Below are positions 24,468 to 31,361 of a DNA stretch of 31,917 nt, piece after piece. Source of the stretch: SZUA-378 sp036652815 (GTDB lineage Bacteria; Bacillota; Clostridia; Lachnospirales; Lachnospiraceae); the NCBI GenBank assembly GCA_036652815.1, contig JAVVVE010000025.1, positions 1 through 31,917 on the forward strand, in the 5' to 3' direction. Within the stretch, counting starts at the first letter, position 1, and every line of letters begins with the position of its first letter. Made by a program: the position numbers and the translations under genes. The notes beneath the pieces are model-generated. The model did no database searches. It worked only from the letters and a program-made list of their open reading frames with translations, and was not told the origin of the DNA.

Positions 24468-26231
24468 ATGGCATTTCAATTATCTTCATTTTTACATAGT
24501 GAAACTACAAATACAGAAGCATCTACGAAGCAGAGCCAGGGAACGCAGGCGACTTCTTCGGAAGGTGCTTCTCGTTATCATACCATGCAGGAACTGCGTA
24601 ATCTAATAGTCGGGCAGACTCTGAGCGGCGAGATCGTAGCGATTAGAGACGGAGAGGTAGATATTGCTTTGAGTAAAGATGTTATCCTGACCGCTAAATT
24701 GGATCGGGATATGAATATCATTCTAGGCCAAAACATGTCTTTTGAAGTGCAGAGTAATTCTAAGTCTATGATTTCTTTACGCCCTTTGTTTGAGAACCTG
24801 GCACAAAATCCCAATATTACCAATGCGATTCAGGCAGCTCATATCCCCTTTAACAATACTTCGGTGCAAATGGTATCGATGCTCATGGAAGATGGTCAGC
24901 CGATTGACAAACAGTCCTTACAAAATCTCTATAAACAAATCGTTTTGAATCCACAGGTGGAGCTTACAACAGTGATTCAGATGAACCGCTTACAGGTGGC
25001 GATTACACCTGAGAATATTACGCAATTTGAGCGATATCAAAACTATGAACACAGCGTGATGAGCGGAATAGAAACAGTAGCAGATGATGTGATTCAGGCA
25101 CTACAGGAAGCGATACAGTCTGAAAATGACAGTGCATTGATGAATCTATTTGGTAAGCTGACACAGATATTTACGGAACATGCACAGCCACAGCCACAAC
25201 CACAGCCACAACCACAACCGCAGCCATTACCGCAGCCATTACCACTACAGCCATTACCACTACAGCCACAACCACTGCAACCACAACCACTACCACTACC
25301 ACAACAGGAGATAACGATACCGGAAGGTATACAAAAAGCAGACATCAGCGAGAATCCAATTGTGCATGTGGATACGAAGGACAATCTTAAAAGCGTGTTG
25401 CCGCTTCTTCCCGAGTCGCTACAGTCAATCTTAACAGAAACGGATAGAGAGCAGTTAGCAGCCCGATTTAAGGCGGCGGGTGCACCGGATATTATAGTTG
25501 CATTAGTGAGAAGCGGGAATCTGTCGACAGAAGAGACCATGCAATTGGCGAATCAGATGATGTCACAAGCGAATGAAACACAGAAACAGATATGGAAACA
25601 AGTATTAGGCAGCGAAGAAATGTCACATGTGCTCAAATCACAGATTACAAAACAGTGGATGCTAGAGCTTCCAAACGTGGGACGTGAGAATCAGGTAGAA
25701 GAACTCTATGAACGTATTGCAAAACAAACGGCAAAGCTTACAGAGGCACTTAGTGGATTAGCTAAAGAAAACACCCCACTGGCCAAGAGTACAACAACGC
25801 TTGCAAACAATGTGGAATTTATGAACCAATTGAATCAGGCATTTACTTACACGCAACTACCACTGAAGATGAGTAACCAGAATGCACACGGCGAATTATA
25901 TGTTTACAGCAAGAAGAAAAATCTTGCGAAACACGATGGTAATGTGAGTGCACTGTTACATCTGGAGATGGATCATTTAGGCACTATGGATGTCTATGTG
26001 ACGATGCAGAATCAGAAAGTAAGTACCAAGTTTTATTTAGAGAAAGAAGAATATCTCGATTTTATCGGACAGCATCTATCTATTTTAAATGAAAAATTAG
26101 AAAAAAAGGGTTACGCTATTACTTCGGAAGTACTCCTGAGTGAAAAAAAAGTGAATGTGATGCAGGAAATCATGGAACAGGACAAGAATCCCAATCCATT
26201 AGCCAGGTACTCTTTTGATGTCAGAGCATAG
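24468..26231 (+). CDS. FliK-like (flagellar hook-length control family) protein, YlqG position
   Basis: The C-terminal region (about 464-560: LPLKMSNQNAHGELYVYSKK..., HLEMDHLGTMDVYVTMQ) resembles the FliK C-terminal hook domain. The rest is weakly conserved and contains a Pro/Gln-rich tract (25185-25307), again FliK-like, since FliK proteins carry proline-rich rulers. The gene lies between rnhB and an FlhB-tail gene, as ylqG does in Bacillus. The ATG at 24468 has AAAGGATGG at the right distance; an earlier in-frame ATG (24456) overlaps it. Product: 587 residues. No other flagellar structural gene is in the window. FliK action on hook length through FlhB is family knowledge; a role for this paralogue is unproven. 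Confidence 0.7.
   Translation: MAFQLSSFLHSETTNTEASTKQSQGTQATSSEGASRYHTMQELRNLIVGQTLSGEIVAIRDGEVDIALSKDVILTAKLDRDMNIILGQNMSFEVQSNSKSMISLRPLFENLAQNPNITNAIQAAHIPFNNTSVQMVSMLMEDGQPIDKQSLQNLYKQIVLNPQVELTTVIQMNRLQVAITPENITQFERYQNYEHSVMSGIETVADDVIQALQEAIQSENDSALMNLFGKLTQIFTEHAQPQPQPQPQPQPQPLPQPLPLQPLPLQPQPLQPQPLPLPQQEITIPEGIQKADISENPIVHVDTKDNLKSVLPLLPESLQSILTETDREQLAARFKAAGAPDIIVALVRSGNLSTEETMQLANQMMSQANETQKQIWKQVLGSEEMSHVLKSQITKQWMLELPNVGRENQVEELYERIAKQTAKLTEALSGLAKENTPLAKSTTTLANNVEFMNQLNQAFTYTQLPLKMSNQNAHGELYVYSKKKNLAKHDGNVSALLHLEMDHLGTMDVYVTMQNQKVSTKFYLEKEEYLDFIGQHLSILNEKLEKKGYAITSEVLLSEKKVNVMQEIMEQDKNPNPLARYSFDVRA
25185..25307 (+). repeat. Pro/Gln/Leu hexanucleotide-type repeat in the FliK-like gene
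   Basis: About 120 bp made of CAGCCA, CAACCA and TTACCA/CTACCA units encode a QPQP tract that grades into PLPLQP repeats. The period is 6 bp, so length changes keep the frame. The Cys/Gly-rich open frame on the opposite strand is a shadow of this tract. Confidence 0.93.
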
Positions 26232-26247
26232 AACGGAGCATAATTCG

Positions 26248-26553
26248 ATGGAAAATCACAGAGGAAAACAGAAAGAAAATGTAAAAATAAAACAGGCGAT
26301 TGCATTGTCTTATAAAGAGGGGGACGAGGCACCTACTGTGCTTGCAACGGGACGAGGAGCTTTGGCAGAACGTATCATTGAAAAAGCAAAAGAAGCCAGT
26401 GTCCCGGTACACCAGGATAATAAGTTAGCGAATACACTATCCAAATTGGAGATAGGCGATATGATTCCACCGGAACTCTATGAAGTGGTAGCGGAGATAT
26501 TGGTATTTGTTGATGCGATGGATAAACTCCATGACAAACTGGAAGGGGCATAA
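26248..26553 (+). CDS. FlhB C-terminal-domain-like protein (YlqH/FhlB type)
   Basis: A stand-alone copy of the cytoplasmic FlhB/YscU export-switch domain: AIALSYKEGDEAPTVLATGRGALAERIIEKAKEASVPVHQDNKLANTLSKL matches the region after the autocleavage site, and GDMIPPELYEVVAEIL is the usual end. The NPTH cleavage motif and all membrane helices are missing. The ATG at 26248 (GGAG 10 bp upstream) gives 101 residues; ATGs at 26215 and 26218 would overlap the preceding gene. The pairing with a FliK-like gene is meaningful because FliK and FlhB act together in the flagellar switch. The function of YlqH-type proteins is not well known. Confidence 0.88.
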   Translation: MENHRGKQKENVKIKQAIALSYKEGDEAPTVLATGRGALAERIIEKAKEASVPVHQDNKLANTLSKLEIGDMIPPELYEVVAEILVFVDAMDKLHDKLEGA

Positions 26554-26555
26554 AT

Positions 26556-26918
26556 ATGGAGCATAATAAACGATGGGTAGGTGCAAAATACGAGGAAAAG
26601 GCTATTGATTACTTAAAACAAAGAGGCATGACAATACTTGAGCATAATTATCGTACGAAGCAGGGTGAGATTGATATTATTGGACAGCAGGATGAGTATC
26701 TGGTATTTGTGGAAGTGAAGTATCGAAGTTCTGCAAAAGCCGGCTATCCCGCAGAGGCAGTGGATTATTACAAACAAAGAACAATCTGCAAGGTTGCAGA
26801 TTATTATCGTTATACACATGGAATCGGGGATGCGTCTCCGATTCGTTATGATGTGGTGGGTATCTGTGGAGAAGAGATTACATGGTATCAGAATGCATAT
26901 TACCATGTTGGCAGATAG
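26556..26918 (+). CDS. YraN/UPF0102 family endonuclease-like protein
   Basis: This 120-residue protein has the PD-(D/E)XK nuclease-like core of UPF0102: Glu38 and Asp40 in QGEIDIIG, then Glu53 and Lys55 in LVFVEVKYRSS. The opening GAKYEEKAIDYLKQRG and NYRTKQGEID are family signatures. It belongs to the Holliday-junction-resolvase-like fold, but its biological substrate is not established. The ATG follows the previous stop by 2 bp, so it is translationally linked to the FlhB-tail gene. YraN is commonly found downstream of rnhB in bacteria. Confidence 0.92.
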   Translation: MEHNKRWVGAKYEEKAIDYLKQRGMTILEHNYRTKQGEIDIIGQQDEYLVFVEVKYRSSAKAGYPAEAVDYYKQRTICKVADYYRYTHGIGDASPIRYDVVGICGEEITWYQNAYYHVGR

Positions 26919-26953
26919 CAAGGTTGTTAGACGGTATGGGGAGGAATGATAAC

Positions 26954-27793
26954 ATGATGAAAATAAATAAAGCAGGAGAAATGGAATATCTGACCTTTTC
27001 CGCGCTAGAAGAGACAGGCTGTGTAGAACATCTATTCAGTACTAGAGCAGGGGGCGTAAGCAAAGGAATGTTTGCAACGATGAATCTTAGCGATGCAAGA
27101 GGGGACGAACCGCAGGCGGTTCTTGAAAACTATAGAAGAATCGCTAACGTATTGCATAATAAGACAGAAGCTATGGTGTTGTCAAAGCAGACACATACGA
27201 CGAATGTTCGAGCAGTATATCGGGAAGATGCAGGAAATGGAGTAACCAAACAGAATCAATATGAAGATGTGGATGGTTTGGTTACGAATGAACCCGGCCT
27301 TATATTAGTGACTTTATATGCGGATTGCGTTCCGCTTTATATGGTTGATCCGGTTCATAAGGCAATTGGATTGTCTCATTCCGGGTGGAGAGGAACGGTT
27401 GGTAAGATAGGGGCACGTACGGTAGAGAAGATGAGTGAACTGTATGATACCAGACCTGAGGACGTGATTGCAGCAATAGGACCTTCTATCTGTCAGGATT
27501 GTTATGAAGTCAGCGAAGATGTGATAGATGCCTTTAAAGAGTCCTTTCAAGAAACCGTATGGCAGACTCTGTTCAGGACATCGAAAGAGAAATCTAAATA
27601 TCAATTGAACTTATGGGAAGCGAACAGACAGGTCTTGCTAGAGGCAGGCATACGAGCAGATCACATTAATATGGCTAATCTGTGTACCTGCTGTCATTCC
27701 GATTATTTATTCTCCCATAGGGCAACACAAGGAAAACGAGGAAACTTGGGTGCATTTTTAATGTTGCGTTCCAAAGAAGCAGTATTTAGATAA
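26954..27793 (+). CDS. pgeF: Peptidoglycan editing factor PgeF (YfiH/laccase-domain family)
   Basis: PgeF-family proteins (older labels: laccase-domain, polyphenol oxidase, YfiH) correct misincorporated amino acids in peptidoglycan precursors in E. coli, and purine-nucleoside activities are reported for relatives. The metal-binding set is intact: His81 in KQTHTT, Cys125 in YADCVPL and His142 in LSHSGWRG; IGPSICQDCYEV and the C-terminal CTCCHSDYLFSHRA are also diagnostic. The ATG at 26954 follows GGGGAGGA at a good distance; a longer in-frame start at 26882 would overlap yraN. The product is 279 residues, family size. Confidence 0.93.
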   Translation: MMKINKAGEMEYLTFSALEETGCVEHLFSTRAGGVSKGMFATMNLSDARGDEPQAVLENYRRIANVLHNKTEAMVLSKQTHTTNVRAVYREDAGNGVTKQNQYEDVDGLVTNEPGLILVTLYADCVPLYMVDPVHKAIGLSHSGWRGTVGKIGARTVEKMSELYDTRPEDVIAAIGPSICQDCYEVSEDVIDAFKESFQETVWQTLFRTSKEKSKYQLNLWEANRQVLLEAGIRADHINMANLCTCCHSDYLFSHRATQGKRGNLGAFLMLRSKEAVFR

Positions 27794-27823
27794 AACAGCT
27801 ATCTTAAGGAAATGTTAATGGTT

Positions 27824-27836
27824 TTCCACTGTGGAA
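27824..27836. promoter_or_regulatory. Palindrome in the promoter region of the two-component system
   Basis: TTCCAC-T-GTGGAA is a perfect 13-bp palindrome 52 bp before the response-regulator start, overlapping the presumed -35 zone of a TAAAAT -10 at 27853-27858. It could be an operator, including for autoregulation, but it is short. Confidence 0.4.
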
Positions 27837-27887
27837 CTTAAATAATGCATGATAAAATGATATCAAGTTAGAGGAGGAACAGGCAAT

Positions 27888-28583
27888 ATGGAAAAAATAT
27901 TAGTATGTGATGATGATAAGGAAATCGTAGATGCGATTACAATCTATTTGGAGCAGGAAGGGTATTCTATCTTAAAGGCATATGATGGAGAAGAGGCAAT
28001 CCGAGTTTTAAAAGAGCATGATATTCAATTGATGATTATAGATATTATGATGCCAAAGATGGATGGTATCCATGCAACTCTTAAAATAAGAGAATACAGT
28101 AGTATTCCGATTATTATCCTGTCAGCCAAATCAGAGGATGCAGATAAGATATTAGGATTGAATATTGGAGCAGACGATTATGTGTCGAAGCCATTTAATC
28201 CATTAGAGTTAGTGGCAAGAGTGAAGTCTCATATCAGACGCTATACCAAATTAGGAAATATGCAACAAGAAGAGGACGAACAGCAGTATCGAGTAGGCGG
28301 TCTTGTGATGAACGATGAGACCAAGGAAGTCTATATAGATGGGGAACTGGCGAAATTAACACCAATTGAATATAATATTCTGTTGCTGTTAGTAAAAAAT
28401 CAGGGCAGGGTATATTCGATAGACCAGATCTATGAGAGCATCTGGAATGAAGAGGCCATCGGAGCCGATAATACAGTGGCGGTACATATCAGACATATTC
28501 GTGAAAAAATAGAGATTAATCCCAAAGAACCGAGATATCTAAAAGTCGTATGGGGTGTTGGTTATAAGGTTGAAAAACAATAA
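27888..28583 (+). CDS. OmpR/PhoB-family response regulator
   Basis: DNA-binding output partner of the adjacent histidine kinase. The receiver (about 1-120) has the acidic pair in VCDDDKE, the phospho-acceptor Asp52 in IIDIMMPKMDG and Lys101 in DDYVSKPFNP. The C-terminal winged helix (about 135-231) contains LTPIEYNILLLLVKNQGRVYS and VAVHIRHIREKIE, typical of PhoB-type recognition helices, and ends in WGVGYKVEKQ. The length is 231 residues. GAGGAGGAA precedes the ATG. The kinase gene follows after 41 bp. Nothing in the neighbourhood identifies the signal or regulon. Confidence 0.96.
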   Translation: MEKILVCDDDKEIVDAITIYLEQEGYSILKAYDGEEAIRVLKEHDIQLMIIDIMMPKMDGIHATLKIREYSSIPIIILSAKSEDADKILGLNIGADDYVSKPFNPLELVARVKSHIRRYTKLGNMQQEEDEQQYRVGGLVMNDETKEVYIDGELAKLTPIEYNILLLLVKNQGRVYSIDQIYESIWNEEAIGADNTVAVHIRHIREKIEINPKEPRYLKVVWGVGYKVEKQ

Positions 28584-28624
28584 AGATAATAAAGACAAGT
28601 AGCAGGAAGGATAGGGATTACGTG

Positions 28625-30991
28625 ATGGAGAGATTCATGTATAGTAAAAAAGGAAAAGGTATTTTATTCGTTTTACAGTATATCTGTGTGATTATATTGA
28701 CGATATGCATTACGGTGATTGCTCTTTTTTCTGCGATACGAGTAGGAGATCTCCAGGGAAGACAGGTCTATGGGCTAGACCCATTTGATCATGCGGACAG
28801 TTTTGAAAATACCAATTCATTTTATTATATTTTGGCAGATAGCGTCGAAGAAGTCGCAAGATATGCAGTTATTAGAGAACAGATGGAAACAGCAGGAGTT
28901 TTTAATGGACAGAAAAAAATCGATATAGAAGCTTATGCTAGGAGATACGAACGAGATGTCCATACAGGATCTGTTTCTTATTATCTGGAAGATCTGATTA
29001 AGTGGGGACAATATGGACTGGAATATACCGATGTGTCAACCAATGAAATCACGGATTCACAGGAAATAGCTTTTACCAACCCTAAGATTGTGGAACGATA
29101 TCAACCGATTGGGGGGATACCACTTAGCACTTATGCAATCAATCAACAGGCTTATGAAGCACTATGTGGGTATTTATCAGAGAGTATTGAATCCTTGTCT
29201 TATAATTATTATCAATATAGGCAGTTTCAAAAGATATATCAGGGAGAAGATACCAATCTACGCTATTATATTGTAACAGGAGATGACGTACAGCATAAGT
29301 TCTCTAATCTGCCGGATACCGTTAGACCGGGCGAAGAAGAGCAATATATACAAGGTCTTGGAAAGTATATCTGCTATGATGCAACAAATCTGTCTTATAA
29401 GACAAATACTGAGATGACGGAATCAAATTTGACAGATATTATGAATCGATATGAATACGAATATTCAGATAACAGTTGTATCTTTGTCGGTGTAGATACG
29501 ACTTATCCGGTGAAAGATATCTTTACCATAGGAAAAGAGAATTATAGTGTCATTGGTCAGTGGACAGAACCATTTTTACTTATGATGATGCTCTCGATAA
29601 CCGCTTATTTTGTGTTGCTCATTGTTTTGACGGTTCTTTCAGGCAGGAAACAAAGACAATCAGAAGTGTTTTTACTGTGGTTTGATCATATCAATACAGA
29701 GTGTAGTATGATACTGGCAGCAGCCGTATGTTCGGCGGCAATAGGGACAACAGCACTTGTGACTGCCGGAGCGTATTATAAGAGTATGGATAATGCGATG
29801 ATAGTAACCTGGGTTATAATAGGAGTAATTATATCCCATATTTTTCTTGAATTTTTCTATTTCAGTTTTATCAGAAGACTGAAGAGTCATACTTTTTGGA
29901 ATAATAGTTTGCTGTATAGAATCTGCAGAAAATTATGGAGGATTGTCACCAAAATCTGTAAAAAAATAGCAGATACCTGTATAAGTATTTTCAATCATAG
30001 TAAGGTAGCTACCAGAACCTGGGTACCCTATTTATTATTCTTAGTTGTTAATATCATACTTTTAGAGATGGGGCTACCTTTCCTTGCATTACTCTTTGAT
30101 GGTGTGATGGGATATTATCATTATAAAGAGAATCTTACCAAGCAGAGAATCGTAGATACCATTCAATTGATTAAAGAAGGTGATATGACCTATCAGATGG
30201 ATACAACGGGAATGCATGGTGATATCCTGATGCTGGCAGAAGCTGTGAATACCTTGGGAGATGCAGTCAGACAAGCAGTAGAGACCAGTATGAAGGATGA
30301 ACGCCTTAAGGCCGACCTTATTACGAATGTATCCCACGATATCAAGACTCCATTGACTTCGATTATCAACTACGTAGATCTGATTAAACGAGAAGATATC
30401 CAGGATGATAAGATTAAAGGTTATATTGCTATTCTGGATGCCAAATCTCAAAGACTCAAACATCTGACAGAAGATTTAGTAGAAGCTTCTAAGATATCTT
30501 CCGGTAATATTACCTTGCAGATGATGAAATTGAATCTAATCGAACTATTGAATCAGACCATAGGAGAGTTTGCAGAAAATTTTCAGAATAATAATTTAGA
30601 GATTATCATCAATGCACCGGAACATCCGATTATCGTAGAAGCGGATAGCAGAAGAAGCTGGAGAGTCCTTGAAAATCTATTTCGCAATATTGAAAAATAT
30701 GCGATGGAACATACCAGAGTCTACATTGATGTGACAGAAGAAATAAAAAATAGCAGGACATGGGTTACGGTATCAATCAAGAATATATCGAGGCAGCCAT
30801 TAAATATTCACGCAGAGGACCTCACAGAACGCTTTATCAGAGGAGATATTTCCCGTAATACAGAAGGCAGTGGATTAGGTCTCTCAATTGCAAAGAATCT
30901 GGTACAACTGCAAGGAGGAACTTTTGAGATTTATTTGGATGGAGATTTGTTTAAGGTAATTATGGGCTTTCAGGAGACCATAGGAGATTAA
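28625..30991 (+). CDS. Multi-pass membrane sensor histidine kinase
   Basis: The 788-residue kinase has one membrane helix at about 13-37, a large presumed extracytoplasmic domain to about 318, then a cluster of about five further helices (about 316-342, 360-385, 391-418, and 467-500 counted as one or two). A HAMP-like segment precedes the dimerisation box NVSHDIKTPLTSI with His571. The ATPase domain shows the N box (RVLENLFRNIEKYAM) and G box (GSGLGLSIAKNLV). A GTG at 28622 lies directly before the chosen ATG at 28625. The membrane cluster between sensor and kinase is larger than in standard kinases. No ligand can be read from the sequence. A terminator follows. Confidence 0.93.
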   Translation: MERFMYSKKGKGILFVLQYICVIILTICITVIALFSAIRVGDLQGRQVYGLDPFDHADSFENTNSFYYILADSVEEVARYAVIREQMETAGVFNGQKKIDIEAYARRYERDVHTGSVSYYLEDLIKWGQYGLEYTDVSTNEITDSQEIAFTNPKIVERYQPIGGIPLSTYAINQQAYEALCGYLSESIESLSYNYYQYRQFQKIYQGEDTNLRYYIVTGDDVQHKFSNLPDTVRPGEEEQYIQGLGKYICYDATNLSYKTNTEMTESNLTDIMNRYEYEYSDNSCIFVGVDTTYPVKDIFTIGKENYSVIGQWTEPFLLMMMLSITAYFVLLIVLTVLSGRKQRQSEVFLLWFDHINTECSMILAAAVCSAAIGTTALVTAGAYYKSMDNAMIVTWVIIGVIISHIFLEFFYFSFIRRLKSHTFWNNSLLYRICRKLWRIVTKICKKIADTCISIFNHSKVATRTWVPYLLFLVVNIILLEMGLPFLALLFDGVMGYYHYKENLTKQRIVDTIQLIKEGDMTYQMDTTGMHGDILMLAEAVNTLGDAVRQAVETSMKDERLKADLITNVSHDIKTPLTSIINYVDLIKREDIQDDKIKGYIAILDAKSQRLKHLTEDLVEASKISSGNITLQMMKLNLIELLNQTIGEFAENFQNNNLEIIINAPEHPIIVEADSRRSWRVLENLFRNIEKYAMEHTRVYIDVTEEIKNSRTWVTVSIKNISRQPLNIHAEDLTERFIRGDISRNTEGSGLGLSIAKNLVQLQGGTFEIYLDGDLFKVIMGFQETIGD

Positions 30992-31013
30992 TTCAATAAA
31001 ATAATGAAATATG

Positions 31014-31052
31014 CAACCTGAGACTTGAGTTTAGAGTTTTGGGTTGTTTTTT
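31014..31052 (+). terminator. Terminator after the histidine kinase gene
   Basis: CAACC (31014-31018) pairs with GGTTG (31042-31046) at the base of an imperfect hairpin, directly followed by TTTTTT. The inner stem is weak. Confidence 0.65.
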
Positions 31053-31144
31053 AATAAAAAAATAAAAATAATAATAAAGGGATGTTTATAGGACAATGAA
31101 TATGAGATAATGAAAAAAGAGTAGAGTAGAAAAAAAGAATTGTG
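31053..31144. other. A-rich non-coding stretch before the cas9/tracrRNA region
   Basis: This stretch is very A-rich with no open frame, hairpin or promoter I can support. It separates the histidine kinase unit from the CRISPR-related locus, and the base composition shifts here, which is compatible with a junction of an acquired locus. Confidence 0.4.
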
Positions 31145-31152
31145 CTAATAAT

Positions 31153-31181
31153 TTGCTTATTAGTGGGAAATACACTATAAT
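31153..31181 (+). promoter_or_regulatory. Plus-strand promoter upstream of cas9, beyond the tracrRNA
   Basis: TTGCTT (31153-31158), a 17-bp spacer and a perfect TATAAT (31176-31181) predict a start near 31188. The -35 overlaps a hairpin (CTAATAA/TTATTAG, 31145-31163). A transcript from here reads antisense through the whole tracrRNA gene into cas9 at 31362. Confidence 0.6.
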
Positions 31182-31183
31182 TA

Positions 31184-31303
31184 AAAAAACAAAAAAGTTT
31201 GCATTTGCAAACTTTAATTCCCACACATGTGGGAGCCAAAAGGCGATTTGAATAAATTTTTATTTGAACTTATGGTGTAATCTCATAGGGAAATCAAGAG
31301 ATT
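31184..31303 (-). ncRNA. Putative tracrRNA, divergent from cas9
   Basis: tracrRNA pairs with crRNA repeats and loads Cas9. Reading the minus strand from about 31303: an anti-repeat-like segment (about 31284-31262) ends in CATAAGTTCAAAT, resembling the AAGTTNAAAT end of known anti-repeats. Next come a small A/T stem (31264-31251), then TTCAAATCGCC, a GCC-TTTT-GGC hairpin (31244-31235), a CCCACA/TGTGGG hairpin (31233-31220) and a terminator hairpin AAAGTTTGCA/TGCAAACTTT (31215-31194) followed by TTTTTTG and more T residues. A consensus promoter lies directly upstream. The matching CRISPR repeat is not in the window, so the anti-repeat is unconfirmed. Confidence 0.78.
31194..31215 (-). terminator. 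Intrinsic terminator of the tracrRNA
   Basis: A perfect 10-bp stem (AAAGTTTGCA with TGCAAACTTT, two-base centre) is followed on the minus strand by a long T-tract (complement of the A-run 31183-31196). It is a terminator only for minus-strand transcripts. Confidence 0.88.
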
Positions 31304-31309
31304 ATCTGT

Positions 31310-31339
31310 ATAATAGCATAAGGGTATAACACTTGTCAA
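31310..31339 (-). promoter_or_regulatory. Promoter of the tracrRNA
   Basis: On the minus strand TTGACA (31334-31339, perfect), an 18-bp spacer and TATTAT (31310-31315) preceded by TGC make a strong extended -10 promoter. Initiation is expected near 31303. On the plus strand TATAAT at 31309-31314 overlaps the same bases. Confidence 0.82.
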
Positions 31340-31361
31340 TATAAAAAGGAGGATTTTTTAA

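Noticed and set aside
25094..25540. Minus-strand Cys/Gly-rich open frame
   Set aside because: It is a shadow of the CARCCA repeat in the FliK-like gene; the CG repeats come only from the opposite-strand Pro/Gln codons.
31246..31268. Two ATTTGAA direct repeats as a possible mini CRISPR array
   Set aside because: Only seven bases repeat, 9 bp apart, and both fit the tracrRNA (nexus and anti-repeat end). There is no repeat-spacer pattern.
31325..31330. TATAAC as an alternative cas9 -10 element
   Set aside because: No acceptable -35 lies at the right distance, and the other plus-strand TATAAT elements match better.
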